This document shows, in pieces, positions 43,501 through 52,100 of a DNA stretch of 62,417 nucleotides. The notes below the pieces were generated by a model. The model worked only from the letters and a program-made list of their open reading frames with translations, did not search any database and was not told the origin of the DNA. The stretch is from positions 1 through 62,417 of the IMG/VR virus record IMGVR_UViG_3300023110_000035. One strand, written 5' to 3'. The stretch's first letter is position 1, and the number at the start of each line of letters is the position of its first letter. This DNA is from a virus. Made by a program: the position numbers and the translations under genes.

Positions 43501-45246
43501 CGCTCCAAAGAATTTAAACCCACCATCTGGGTCAACTGATGCTGTTGCTGAACCACTAGCAATTCTTGGTGAATCACCAGCTAAGTTTGAAATTGGAATA
43601 TTAAATAAACCACTACCATCACCAGTGAATATCCCATCTTCTAATGTAACTCCACCACTTACAAATAAAGAACCTGTAAATTGTGAACCACTTTCTAATG
43701 ATTCTACTTTGAATCCAGTATCAGGCGATACGGATGCAGATACAGAACCACTCTCTAAAGATGTTGCAATTAATGTTTCAGTTGCTAATGCCGATAATGG
43801 AATATCGAATAAGTTAGCACCACTACCAGAATAAGATTCACCTTCTGCTAAAGTTATACTACCACTAATTTTAACTGAACCAGTTATTTGTGAACCACTT
43901 TCTAATGATTCTACTTTAAAACCAATATTTGGGTCAACAGATGCAGTTACAGAACCTGAAGTAATCCTACTTGTTTCTTGTGCATCTTCGGTAAGAGCTG
44001 AACGAGGTATATCAAATAACCCAGCACCACTACCAGAATAAATTCCACCTTCTGCTAAAGTTACACTACCACTAATTTTAAGAGAACCAGTGAACTGTGA
44101 ACCACTTTCTAATGATTCTACTTTGAATCCAGTATCAGGTGAAACTGATGCTGTTACCGAACCGCTCTCTAATGAAGTTGCTATTAATGTTTCAGTTGCT
44201 AAAGCTGATAGAGGGATATTAAATAAATCCGCACCACTACCAGAATAAGTTGCTCCCTCTGCTAAGGTTATACTACCACTAACTTTGATAGAACCAGTTA
44301 TTTGTGAACCACTATCTTCAGATACAACAACAAATCCGAAATCAGGTGAAACCGATGCGGTTACTGAACCTGATGTAATTTGGTTGGTAACCAATGCATC
44401 TTCTGTAAGTGCTGAACGAGGGATATCGAATAACCCAGCACCACTACCACTAAATACCGAAGCGGATACTCCATTCTCTACAAATATAGATGATGAAAAT
44501 TCTGCTTTATTAGCACCTTCCAATCTGAATCCGAAATCAGGTGAAACCGATGCGGTTACAGAACCAGAAGTGATTCTGCTTGATACTTGTGCATCTTCAG
44601 TTAGTGCTGAACGAGGGATATTACTTAATCCCTCACCACTACCACTAAAGAATCCTGCACTATCAAATGGTATTTCAACAACACCTTCGGTTGTTAGGGA
44701 ACCAGTTATCTCAACTGAACCTGTAAATTCTTGTCTATCGGTTAGCTCATCACCGAATTTGTTTGAACCAGATGAGAAAAATATAGATGATGAAATAAAT
44801 TCAACTAAAATTTCTCTTGCTATAATTTTATTATCAACAACTAAATCACCAGTAAATCTACCATTACCATCAACAGTCAATCCACCATCAAAAGAACCAG
44901 ATGTATTAACTAAGAATCCAGTTTGTGGGGAAATTGATGCTGATGCTGAACCTGATATTAATCTACTAGCATCTTCTACTAAAGGTAAATTTGTTAGTTG
45001 TGAACCATCACCTTGAAATGAACCACTAAATGAACCACTAAACTCTTCTAATTGAATTTTAGTAACAAATAATCTATTACCAGCATCATCAGAAGCTACT
45101 AAAGCAAAAGAACCAGAATCAATACTACCACTTTCAGGAATACCTAAATTTGGCTCGGCTTCTGAAAGAGATAGATACTCATACCTATCCAGAGATACGT
45201 CCTGCGGACGAGTTACTTTTACTTTACCACTTAGTAATTGACCCAT
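31513..45246 (-). CDS. Giant tail fibre with cupredoxin modules and collagen-like stalks (4577 aa)
   Basis: Order of parts: residues 1-1690 hold most of about 27 beta repeats ending in GSGxxLFDIPxSAL with GSVTASVSPxxGF between them. A first cupredoxin-like module is at about 1690-1795 and a second at about 1925-2040. A fibre adaptor-like region (GTLVMIDPTQPAQGNRLRVV ... ATWFGYVRDIN) follows at about 2150-2330, then more DIP-type repeats and a VTEVTIVHNFDVAYPIVQVY domain (about 2760-2830). A collagen-like stretch lies at about 3057-3203, a third cupredoxin-like module at about 3207-3313, a long collagen-like stretch to about 4422, and a C-terminal beta domain (ANNFEYEVTNNATFTFDNPP, HTITWPTGVLWANG). 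AAGAG lies 6 nt before the ATG. No S74 end is present. Fibre function is inferred from repeats and context. Confidence 0.82.
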   Translation of the reverse strand: MGQLLSGKVKVTRPQDVSLDRYEYLSLSEAEPNLGIPESGSIDSGSFALVASDDAGNRLFVTKIQLEEFSGSFSGSFQGDGSQLTNLPLVEDASRLISGSASASISPQTGFLVNTSGSFDGGLTVDGNGRFTGDLVVDNKIIAREILVEFISSSIFFSSGSNKFGDELTDRQEFTGSVEITGSLTTEGVVEIPFDSAGFFSGSGEGLSNIPRSALTEDAQVSSRITSGSVTASVSPDFGFRLEGANKAEFSSSIFVENGVSASVFSGSGAGLFDIPRSALTEDALVTNQITSGSVTASVSPDFGFVVVSEDSGSQITGSIKVSGSITLAEGATYSGSGADLFNIPLSALATETLIATSLESGSVTASVSPDTGFKVESLESGSQFTGSLKISGSVTLAEGGIYSGSGAGLFDIPRSALTEDAQETSRITSGSVTASVDPNIGFKVESLESGSQITGSVKISGSITLAEGESYSGSGANLFDIPLSALATETLIATSLESGSVSASVSPDTGFKVESLESGSQFTGSLFVSGGVTLEDGIFTGDGSGLFNIPISNLAGDSPRIASGSATASVDPDGGFKFFGADRAEFSSSLFVSESIEAREFSGSFSGSGANLFDIPESALSFEISKITSGSVTASVDAEDGFVVTSIDSGSTFFGEVRVESGSSYSGSGAKLFDIPVAAIVDLDTSLIFSGSITASTNPEDGFVVTSIESGSTFFGDVKLSSGSVFSGSGRDLFDIPRSALTEDALLSSFIASGSVTASVSPVFGFRLEGTNRAEFSSSVFVESGVSASVFSGSGAGLTDIPESALAFDINKISSGSATASISPNEGFVVNTFSTFEFPVSASMFSGSGAGLFDIPQSALTEEAFRIASGSATASVSPNLGFVVNTSSLFEQDVRIDSDLVVTGRITTNELYTNFISSSIVYSSGSNIFGDSAEDKQTLIGETEIVGNVTASGIISSSFEGDGSRLFNIPLNALSEEAFRIASGSVSASLLYKSGSDEPSIFRVEDTTRKEIRTELSGSLGVSGSLSASMFSGSGEGLFDIPRSALAPDALLSNLIATGSITASLNPDGGMNVNTFTTITGGLFVKAEQTPGEAEVSLIELGDSTRISGSVFISSSITASLFQGDGSGLFNIPAAQLSGDSPRIASGSATASVSPNLGLQVNVPATFDASISASTTVFAKDVEVADDVTADRFIGNEVSGAFSGSGRDLFDIPRSALTEDALLTNNITSGSITASVIVVPPESGSNIFRVEDSTGTTKSEFSGSVFVSESITSKFFIGDGSQLTNVQAEESPIIASGSATASVESGEFFIVNAGSGSQFTSSIDITGSVVISNDLTASKINVDELDATIITSEEFTGSFSGSFAGDGSQLNNIPFTSLSGDAPRIGSGSVTASTDPDRGFVVESLDSGSLFTGSLFVSGNVQINDGIFKGDGAGLFNIPQSALAEDSPRIASGSVTASISPNFGFVVNTSGSIEGDLTIDNDLYVSGAINARELNVTFIDSVVITSSGSNTFGNNLDNRQEFTGSVFVTNSLDVDGVITGDGSGLFNIPQSALTEEAFRIASGSVSASVSPDRGFFVESSESGSELTGSVRISGSLDVNEGFKVGTDITASEGTVSASFFVGDGSQLTNLPAAEFAEEAKRIASGSATASISPNLGFVVNTTTNLEDDVRITGSFIVSSSNGFVDTGSLNTSFTITNDGANSYRFSGVDGDNPTITIVRGLTYTFNVNAPAHPFYIKTQNSDGTGFEYSGSVITNNGVDNDTITWVVSGSAPDTLYYNCENHLAMGGEFNIVDEIPLYGQIDLIGDTEVVGNLNITGSTFVTGNLDVSNTITANEISASKFLGDFSGSFSGSGRDLFNIPLSALAEDVLPRSFIASGSVTASVSPNKGFEVNSIAAITGGLFIDGETQASGAFLVSASYEPFVDDTTLVVEVQSADGGNKYFIDDEQQPKLEFLVGSTYTIWQSGSSNDTHDLRFSTTLDGTHNGGSVYTGSVDTGSIAAGNSGSRVIIDVTSDTPTTLYYYCINHTGMGGIAKVYSEEPSNANIVFDGRTDLKDNVRVEADLKVTQTITTLDANVTNDLNVTDTTTTEKLVANHITASSITASYLDFINFDEDNPSIPGRLKWNETDGTLDLGMKGGLATQQIGQELYYPPVINKDGGDLLNGTLVMIDPTQPAQGNRLRVVKAETSGSYAENYLVGIITETIPNNNEGFATWFGYVRDINTTTLQNANLKDSSQTWSEGDILYGDPLRPGGLTNVTPVAPNLKSTIAAVTAVNGVNVTLLVRPHLGDHLYDLHDVEITTNDAILVDSGSIKSNDGDLLVWQSGSQRWENTREDLELSGSFSGSFQGDGSQLTNISLANLSFDVNRLVTGSVTASVTNDGFFRVESTSSVTTELSGSLKVSESIDFGGVITGDGSGLTNISLANLAFDVNQIVTGSVTASTKEDGRFIVEDTAGGVKSEFSGSVEISQSLNVGGVISGDGSGLTNISIANLAFDADRIATGSVTASVDESGLFQLSSTGSVKSEFSGSVFISESISASFFEGDGGGLFNIPAEALQDLELDKIVSGSGEAVIDPNKLLVNVPLTASRFDGDGSGLFNIPAESLTDLELSLITSGSTFAQVSDNKGFVVFAPESGSQLTGSLFVSGAISLISGSSFSGSGRDLFDIPADAIFDLDQTRITSGSVTASVSPVQGFVVNTSASIEGDLTVENNIITTDITASIFRGGLFSGSFEGPYRGEGDAEDRDILIFDEDANKFVPVPESTPTTTEPFSNVTEVTIVHNFDVAYPIVQVYETGSNGMIIPLAIESIDNNTVKVKFSGLTSGQIVVGSGGSKISGAISGDNVIGTVDSASYAIFAETAGTASSVAGLDSASLAALQDLENFVRNEQTASMTVLSSSFAITASYAENAEVSVDLSEYIQNSQTSSMSVATSSFSHFAVTASYALNAGAGGGGTDLYIFETGSVVNGLVGNMNFTGSGVSVTPSGSDGVLVEVLSNSTGDGFPFDGKAELSGSLNVTGSLFVTGSVFLELETGTSNDLVIYNTSNKKLQTKSIAEVAGTSGTTGTAGTSGTAGTTGSSGTTGSSGTSGIDGTSGTSGTDGTSGSSGTTGSAGTTGSAGTSGSSGTSGSDGTSGSSGTSGSSGSSGTSGTTGSSGTTGSEGTSGSSGSSGSSGSSGTSGSTGTAGTSGTSGTSGSSGSSGTSGIEGGGMFIVTSNGFIYNFNGISGDFPTITVVRGELFYFDVSNVSGTHPFALRLTDGDTDAVPGTTNNDPTNGVSNTSTLIKYRVPENAPDSIVYQCAVHGSMIGTINIVDKNGSAGTSGTSATSGTSGTSGTSGTSGTDGSTGSAGTSGTSGTTGSSGTTGSFGTSGSSGNTGTSGTSGTDGSTGSAGSTGTAGSSGTTGSTGTSGSSGSSGTSGTSGTDGSTGTGGTSGTSGSAGTSGTTGTSGSSGTSGSAGTSGSSGSSGSTGSSGTTGSTGTSGSSGTSGSSGSSGSSGSSGSSGSTGSAGTSGIGTDGTSGSSGTNGTSGSSGTSSTSGTSGSSGSTGSSGTTGSDGTSGTSGTDGTSGSSGSSSTSGTSGTSGTSGTSGTSGSSGTSGTSGSDGSTGSAGSAGSSGTSGSSGSSGAQGTSGSAGTSGSSGTSGEQGSSGSAGSSGSSGSSGTTGSAGTTGSFGTSGTSGSSGSDGTSGTSGLDGTAGTSGSSGSSGTTGSSGSSGTSGSDGTSGTSGSDGTSGTSGTSGSTGSAGTSGTSGESGSSGTSGTDGSSGTSGSDGTSGSAGTSGSTGSSGTSGSSGTSGSAGTSGTDGTSGSAGTSGSSGTSAEGSSGTSGTSGTSGSSGTSATSGTAGSSGTSAEGTSGSAGTSGTNGTSGSSGTSGSSGSAGSSGTSAEGSSGTSGTNGTSGSSGSSGIDGATGSSGSGGSSGTSGSSGTSGLDGTFFGSSGTAGSSGTSGAGTDGSAGTSGSSGTSGLDGTFFGSSGTTGTAGSGGSSGTAGTSGAGTDGSAGTSGSSGTTGSSGTSAEGTSGSSGTSGAGTSGSGGTSGTDGSSGTNGTSGTSGLDGTFFGSSGTAGSSGTSGAGTSGSSGADGVDGTSGSSGVDGTFFGSSGTTGTSGSSGITGTSGTSGLGSSGTSGLDGTFFGSSGTAGTSGAGTSGTSGTTGTSGSSGLDGTNFGSAGTSGSSGTTGTSGSAGTSGQSGTSGSSGLDGTFFGSSGTSGTTGTSGTSGAGTSGIDGTSGSSGIDGTNFGSDGTSGSSGEAGTSGTSGAGTSGTSGLGTDGTSGTSAEGSSGTSGRDGTVGTSGSSGQTGTSGTSGLDGTLFGSSGTAGSSGTTGTDGSSGTSGSSGTSGLDGTFFGSSGVDGTSGTTGTGGTSGISGSHGTSGLGSNGSAGTSGTSAEGSSGTSGTSGVDATGTAGSSGTSGFGTSGTSGLLVLQGATNNGVITLNGSAPNATVESNLIFDGLTLESTQISGSGFITAKTFQEQYYDAGSGASVTLDLEDANNFEYEVTNNATFTFDNPPGAPKAFGFTLVLENGGAHTITWPTGVLWANGNAPTLTTSGKDILVFYTYDTGTTYYGFLSAANMS
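31983..35312 (-). repeat. Main collagen-like stalk of the 4577-aa fibre
   Basis: About 1110 residues of Gly-X-Y repeats, chiefly GTS, GSS, GTT, GSA and GTD. The phase is broken at regular places by DGTFFGSS-type inserts (10 copies with F-F, N-F or L-F) and by SAEGSS and GAGTSG inserts. Proline is absent. The stretch ends at GLLVLQGATNNG. Confidence 0.85.
35309..35627 (-). other. Cupredoxin-like module 3 of the 4577-aa fibre
   Basis: Residues about 3207-3313. The sequence reads GDFPTITVVRGELFYFDVSN, THPFALRL, then a loop, and VYQCAVHGSMIGTINIV. His of HPF, Cys, His and Met of C-x2-H-x2-M stand where type-1 copper ligands stand in plastocyanin-like proteins (Cys codon at 35353-35355). It is placed between two collagen-like stretches. 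Confidence 0.65.
35640..36077 (-). repeat. First collagen-like stretch of the 4577-aa fibre
   Basis: About 145 residues of Gly-X-Y repeats (GTS, GTT, GSS, GTA, GID) between the beta shaft and cupredoxin module 3. Composition is the same as the main stalk. Confidence 0.8.
39130..39470 (-). other. Cupredoxin-like module 2 of the 4577-aa fibre
   Basis: Residues about 1926-2039. The sequence reads KLEFLVGSTYTIWQSGSSND, THDLRFST, a 35-residue loop, then TPTTLYYYCINHTGMGGIAK. The potential ligands His, Cys, His and Met are all present. Confidence 0.62.
39865..40170 (-). other. Cupredoxin-like module 1 of the 4577-aa fibre
   Basis: Residues about 1693-1794. The sequence reads NPTITIVRGLTYTFNVNAPA, HPFYIKTQ, a loop, then APDTLYYNCENHLAMGGEFN. 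The potential ligands His, Cys, His and Met are all present. Confidence 0.65.
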
Positions 45247-45260
45247 TTACAACTCTTATT

Positions 45261-46124
45261 TTATTCGTTAGCAGTTTCTAATATAGATAAAACCACAGTT
45301 AAATCAGTAGAACCAGAAAAAACTAGTCCATAATCCTCTTCTAATACTAATTTACCAGCTACAACAGGTGAAAATGAATCTCCTTGAGGTATTGGGAAGT
45401 TTGTTACAAACTCTACTGGAGTTTGTATGGCTGTTACCGGGTCCTCAATTGTGTCTGATATTACATTAAATAGTTGATTTATGATATTTGATGAACCACT
45501 TTCTGCAATTAAATTAGTGTTTATTGATTGTGTTACGCTAGATTGATATAATCTATCCACATCATTGGAACCTGTTACTGATTCATTTAAAATAATTTGG
45601 TTAGCAAGTGTCTTTGTGTACTTTACCGCATCTATTGATGCTGTTATTTGACCTTCTGGAATTAATAAAACCCCATCCTTATCGTAGAAAGATAATGCCG
45701 CTTTATTAGTTCTAATAGTACTACCACTATTAATCATATCAAAAGTTACAGCGTTTATAGAAGTTTCTGCATAACCTTCAAATCTTGATGATGAAAATCC
45801 AAATGGAATTTCTTGAAGATTATTATTAAATCTAGTATAAGCCGCTACTTCTTTTTCAATGAAAGTTTTATTCTCAGTTATCAATGCTGATGATGAGAAG
45901 AAACTACCTGAATTATTGATACCGCTTACTTGTGGAATTGGTAGAATCCTATTAGGTGCTAATTTGATTACAACCTCTTCGGTTTGTGTACCATTATTAG
46001 TAATTTGTGCCGATAATACAATGGTAGAAACACCAGTCGGTGCCTTATACACCTGGTCTTCTTCACCAGTCAAAGTTGCAACTACCGATTTAAATGCGTT
46101 TAATGGAATTAGTTCATCTGCCAT
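45261..46124 (-). CDS. SVLEI-type beta protein with an inserted helical repeat (287 aa)
   Basis: The ends match the 110-aa protein at 29435-29767: residues 10-55 (FKSVVATLTG, VYKAPTGVSTIVLSAQIT) and 243-284 (FPIPQGDSFSPVVAGKLVLE, LTVVLSILET). Between them, residues about 84-182 look like one copy of the helical repeat of the neighbouring 4695-aa fibre: ENKTFIEKEVAAY, then NAVTFDMINSG and QITASIDAVKYTKTLANQII. The Cys-x-Arg-Asp core of that repeat is missing. It lies between the two largest fibre genes and has a TATTTATA element 19 nt upstream. A connector between fibres is a reasonable inference, not shown. Confidence 0.65.
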   Translation of the reverse strand: MADELIPLNAFKSVVATLTGEEDQVYKAPTGVSTIVLSAQITNNGTQTEEVVIKLAPNRILPIPQVSGINNSGSFFSSSALITENKTFIEKEVAAYTRFNNNLQEIPFGFSSSRFEGYAETSINAVTFDMINSGSTIRTNKAALSFYDKDGVLLIPEGQITASIDAVKYTKTLANQIILNESVTGSNDVDRLYQSSVTQSINTNLIAESGSSNIINQLFNVISDTIEDPVTAIQTPVEFVTNFPIPQGDSFSPVVAGKLVLEEDYGLVFSGSTDLTVVLSILETANE

Positions 46125-46143
46125 ATTTTTTCACTTTATCTTA

Positions 46144-46151
46144 TATAAATA
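46144..46151 (-). promoter_or_regulatory. TATTTATA element before the 287-aa/4577-aa fibre unit
   Basis: Exact TATTTATA on the gene strand (context AATATTTATATAAG), 19 nt upstream of the ATG at 46124. It would drive the 287-aa gene and the 13.7-kb fibre gene. Confidence 0.55.
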
Positions 46152-46166
46152 TTACTATTTAATTTA

Positions 46167-49100
46167 TTAACCTTCCAGAGCTAGAGAGAATGGTGTAACT
46201 AATGAGAATAATGAACGGGAGAATGTTCTACCCTGCAATGTACCAGTTGCCTGATTAATTACAAGTCCCGTACCAATCTTAAAGTCACCGAGTTCGTTAC
46301 CGGCGGTAAAGAATACTCTACCCCCACCCAATTCAACAATTTCTTTATCTGGGTCTGGTACACCATTACCACCTTGATTAGGAGGTAATGCTTTATATGT
46401 TACACCAGAACCAGCATATGAGAAATCATGTCCAGTAGTAATAATTAGTGAACCAAATAATTCCAATGGTGCATTTCTAGCAACTTTTTGGAATAATGTT
46501 CTTAAATATCTATTTGTTTCTGCCGTTTCTTTCTTTTGTTCTTCGATTACTACACTAGCATCACCATAAACACCTGTATAGTATGATTTAGCAGCTTCAA
46601 TACTTCGTTCATTACCACCATACAATAAATCAGTTGAAATAGCATCTAATATAAATCCAGTATCTCTATAACATTTTTCTTCGTTATATTCAAATCCTGG
46701 GAATGCCGCTTCAGTATATGAAATTGCTGATGATTGTAAAAACTTTTTGGCTGCTCTTAAATCAGCGTAACCATTTCTTCTATTCAAACCAGCAAATGTT
46801 AATTGTTCTTGCTTAATAACCTTTTCAGCTATTCCTTTAGCAAAATCAATACCATCAATGGTTTGTGGTTTTTGTTCGGTAATTGCTACCGATGGAATAT
46901 AGTAATAGAATGTAGCCGCCTGAATACTTCTCTCATTACCACCATATACCAAGTCGGTTCTTACTGCATCTATAATGTATCCCAAATCTCTACTACAACT
47001 TACTTCATTATATGGGAATTCACTCCAAGATGAAGATAAGAATGCAATAGTTTCTTTTTGAATAAATGTTTTGTTATCAACTAATAAATTAGCAGCAACT
47101 AATGTAGAACCTGATGGTGAATTCCACTCAACATTTTGTATTACATTTTGAGCCAATCCACTAGCATATTTTATACCTGTTGTTGTTGGGTCTAATTGAG
47201 CAACTTCAGATGGAGTTCCTCTTTCAGTTGCGGATGATGGATATAAGAAATAATAGTTACCAGCAATAACACTTCTTTCATTACCGCCATATAATAAATC
47301 AGTTGCAGCTGCATCTATAATGTATCCCGTATCTCTTCTACACTTATCTTCATTATAATAAACACCACTCCAAGATGAAGATACATATTGAATTGTTTCT
47401 TCTTGTATAAATGGTTTATTTTTTCTTAATAAATCAAATGATGCAGATACTTCGGCTGATGCTGTTACAAATTGTATATTTTGTAATAATGCTTCTGAAA
47501 TTCTTCCAGCATATTTTATACCATCAGTTGTTTGGTTTGCTTGAATTGTTGTTGCTTCAGATGGATATAGGTAATAGAATTCACCCGCTACTTTACTTCT
47601 CTCATTACCACCATATAAGAAATCAGTTGCAACTGCATCTACGATATGACCCACATCTCTAGCACATTTATCTTTATCATATTCAAATGTACTCCAACTA
47701 GCAGTTAAATATGCTAATGATTCTGATTGGATAAATGTTCTATTGTTTAATAGAGATTCATTACCAGCAATTCTTTCTGCTGATGGTGATTCAAATACAT
47801 TGTTTACAATTATATTTTCAGCAATATCACCAGCGTAGTTGATACCAGTTGTAGTTGGGTTAAGTTGTGTTGTTGTTGCAGATGATGGGTATTTGTAATA
47901 GTAATTACCAGCAATAACACTTCTTTCATTACCACCATATAATATATCAGTAGCAATAGCATTTATAATATGTCCAATATCTCTTTTACAAGTTTCTTGA
48001 TTGTAATCAAAATCACTCCAAGAAGATGATAAATAAGCAATTGATTCATCCTTAATGAAATCTTTGTTACTTCTTAACAATTCCCAAGAAGAAGATACCT
48101 CAGTTGTTGGTTCGACAAATTCAATGTTTTGAATTAATTTCTGAGTTATTCTACTAGCATAGAATAAACCATCTAATGTTTGTTCAACTTGAGAACCAGT
48201 TCCATTAGCTTCAGATGGGAATTCGTTGTAGAATTTACCATTTACAATAGATGCTGAATTTGAATTCCAAATTAAATCTTCAGCCGCACCAGAGATAATT
48301 AATCCAGTATCTCTTCTACACTTTTCTTCGTTATAATCAAAATCTGCCCACGAAGAAGATAGGTAAGCGATAGTTTCATCTTTAATAAAATCTAAGTTAT
48401 TTCTTATAATTTGATAAGCAGCTATTGTATTAGCATCAGTTGATGGTGTTGTATAATTACCAGCAGTTTCATATGAACCAGTTCCATCTACTACAATTGT
48501 AGTTACGATATCAATAGATGATGATATGAAATCTACATCTGATTGATTAGCTGATATTGAGCCAGTGTATTGAGTACCACCCATTACCTTAATGTTATTA
48601 TCAACATTTAAACTAGCTGATGGGATTGGTAAAGTATTCTTATCAATCAATTCACTTACTAACTTAGATGCGTAAATTACTGCATCAGTAGTTTCACCCA
48701 ATTGTGAAGTTGTTGCTTTAGATGGGAATTTATAGTAGTATTGCCCAGCTACTATTGAACGTTGGTTACCACCCCATCTTAAATCAGTTGCAACTGCATC
48801 TACGATGAATCCGGTATCTCTACTACAACTTACTTCGTTGTATTGTAAGTTTGGATATTTAGCGTTTACAAATGCTACAGTTTCCGCTTGAATGAATTCT
48901 CTATTTTCTCTAATTGAATCATAAACAAATTCAACTTCGTTTGATGTGGTTTGGAATGTAGAACCACTAACCAATTCTAATGCTAATGATTTAGCGTAAT
49001 TGATACCAGTTACCGTTGGGTCTTTTTGTTGGTCTACATTTGGTACACCACCTACAATTGCCGCTGATGGATATTTGTAATAGTAATCACCCGCAATAAC

Positions 49101-52100
49101 ACTTCTTTCATTACCATTGTATTTTAAATCGGTTGCTACCGCATCTACGATGTATCCAATATCTCTCTTACATTTGGATTCAGAGTAGTAGAAATCACTC
49201 CAAGAAGAACTTAGATAAGCGATTGTTTCATTTTGAATAAATTCTTTATTTTCAAACAATAAGTTGTATGATGCAGATACTTCATTCGATGCAGTTACAA
49301 ATGTTCTATTTCTAACAATGTGTTGTGCTAATGTACTAGCATAGTTAATACCATCTAATGTTTGTTGTAATTGAGAACCAGTTGCTTGTGATGGATATTC
49401 TAAATAGAATTTACCATTTACTACCGATGCTGAATTAGAGTTCCAAATCAAATCCTCAGCTGCACCAGAGATAATTAAACCAACATCTCTCTTACACTTA
49501 ATATCATCATATTCAAATGTACTCCAAGAAGATGAGATATAAGCCACAGTTTCTTCTTTGATAAACTCTAAGTTATTTTTTAACAATTGATAAGCTAACT
49601 TAGCTTTTGGAGAATCAGATGGAGTTGTGTACTCAATAATAGCTGGTGCCGAACCACTACCATTTTCAATAATATCAGTTACAATAGCTACTGATGAAGA
49701 AATAATTTTAGCTTGTAATTTATCAGCAGCTGATGATGAGATATATTGTGGTGTGTTTGTTACTTTTATTAAATTATCTATATCAGTATTATTTCTTATA
49801 ATAGATGGTTTTTGTGATAATCCATTTTCTACTATATTAGAAACTATTCCAAATCTATTTTCAACAATTGAAAATTCATTTGCTGAAGCTGATACTGAAG
49901 ATGAATATTGCGTTGTATTAGTAAATTTACGTTTGTTGTAAGTATTATCAACAAAATCATCAATTGATGATGTTGTGTTCTCAATAATATCATTAATTAA
50001 TGAGAATGATTCAGATACTAATGTTTTTTCAGAACTTACAGTGTAATCACCACTAGCAGTTACATATGAAGATGTAGTTAGTTGTTGTGGTGTGTCTAAC
50101 TCAGAAGTTTGGAAATGCTTAGCGATAGTAAATGGAATATCATCAGAACCTAATCTAATAATATCGTTAATCATATCAATACTAGCTGATATAATTCCTA
50201 TCTGAGTTTGTGAACCATTATATGATTCAGTAACTTGTAATGTATCCGTTACTTTAGTTAGTGAATTAACATTTCTAATTTCGTATGGTAAAGTACTTAC
50301 AGAACTTAGTTCAGTTCTAACAAATGTATGATTTGATTGAGGTAAGTGTTTAATTGCTCCATCAGATGCTGATACAAATGTGTGAAGTGATTGTGGTTCA
50401 TGCTTAACTGCTCTATTAGATGCAGATACGAATGTGTGTAACGAACCAGAAGCACTTCCAGCATCACCCACATTGATTGTAAATGTACCATCTTGTCTTT
50501 CCAATCCATCGTTAGTTGCTGATACAAATGTATGTGCTCCCACATATGGAGATGAACCAATATTAATATCAAATGTATTTGTAGTTACATTTGAAATCTC
50601 TAACCATCTTCCACTTGGATAATCGTAATTAGGTCTTGGATAAGATTTTGTAGTTGTATTACCATCCAATACACAAGTATAAGTTAGAGAGTTATCATCC
50701 AATTTGATGTAATCTCCATTACTAAATCCATGTGATGTGATTGTTATTGTAACATCACCAGTTGCCGAATCATAAGGTGCATCAGTTACAGTATGAGAGG
50801 TTGTACCAACTGAAGTAATTACAATTGATTTTCCTGCATATGGGTCTGAACCTGGTCTTGGATAAGAATGAGTTGTAGCATCATTATCTTGGTCACAAGT
50901 AAATGCAAATGATTCATCTTCTAATACTACACTTCTACCAACACCCAATCCGAATGATTCACTAACAGTCAATATCATATCTCCACTTAAAGCGTTGTAA
51001 GATGCAGATATAGGTGTGAAATATTTATTCGGACCTGATGCTCCTACATTAAATGTCATTGTAGTATCAGTTACAGCCGTAAGAGGAATTGAACGAACTG
51101 CTTTAGGGTCTATACCAACTCTTGGGTATGATTTAACTGATTGGTTATCATCCATATCACAAGTGAATGCGAATGATTCAGCTTCCATAATAACACCCTC
51201 ACCCACACTTAAACTATGGCTTTCCACAGTTACTACAAAATCACCAGTTGCTGGGTCATAAGTTGCGTTAGTTGGATTAAATTCTACATTTGGACCTGAT
51301 TTACCAACATTTACAGTTATAGTATTCGTTGTTACAGATTGTATTTCCAGTCTATTGTTATAAGCAGGTTGTCCAATTGATGGTAAAATGTGTTCAGTTC
51401 TATTACCATCCATATCACAAGTAAATGTGAATGAATCTGGTTTTATATAGATACCATTTTTATTAGTTAATGTGTGATTTGCAATAGTCATTACAAAATC
51501 ACCAGTAGCTGGGTCATATGTTGCATCCGTTGGAGTAAATGATTTTATTCCATCGGTTATAATCCCATTAACCATTTCAAATGATGAACTTACTTCATTT
51601 AAGTTACTACCACTAATAGCCATAGAACCACTATATTGTGGAACACCATCAATTTTGATATGATTTTCACTATTAAAGATAATTTTAGGTCTTTCTAATA
51701 TTTCGTTAAGAACAACACTATTTAAAACAGTCTCAGCGTATCTAATTCCTTCTACTGTTTCCTTTAATTGGAATGTAGTTGCTTGAGATGGATATCTATA
51801 ATAGTAATCACCAGCGATGATACTTCTCTCATTTCCTCCCCATAGTAAATCGGTTGCAACTGCATCTATTATAAACCCAGTATCTCTCTTACATTTTTCT
51901 CTATTGTAAGTAAAGTATGGATATAAACTATCAATAAATTCAACAGTTTCCGATTGAATCATTGACCTGTTGTTTCTAATTCTATTATAAGATTCTAATA
52001 GGTTACTATCAGGATTTACTAATAGTGTATTTTGAATAATTTTTTCTGATAATCCAGCTGCATGTTTTACACCAGTAATTGTTTGGTCTAATTGAGTAGT

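Larger units (their letters stand above)
37200..45150 (-). repeat. GSGxxLFDIP / GSVTASVSP beta repeats of the 4577-aa fibre
   Basis: About 27 imperfect copies of a 40-70 residue unit. The unit has the form SGSVTASVSPxxGFxVxS - TGSxxVSGSxTL - FSGSGAxLFDIPxSAL, with late copies reading GDGSGLTNISLANLAFD. The 3781-aa fibre has three copies at its N-terminus. The array is interrupted by the two cupredoxin-like modules and the adaptor-like region. It probably forms a long beta shaft. Confidence 0.75.
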
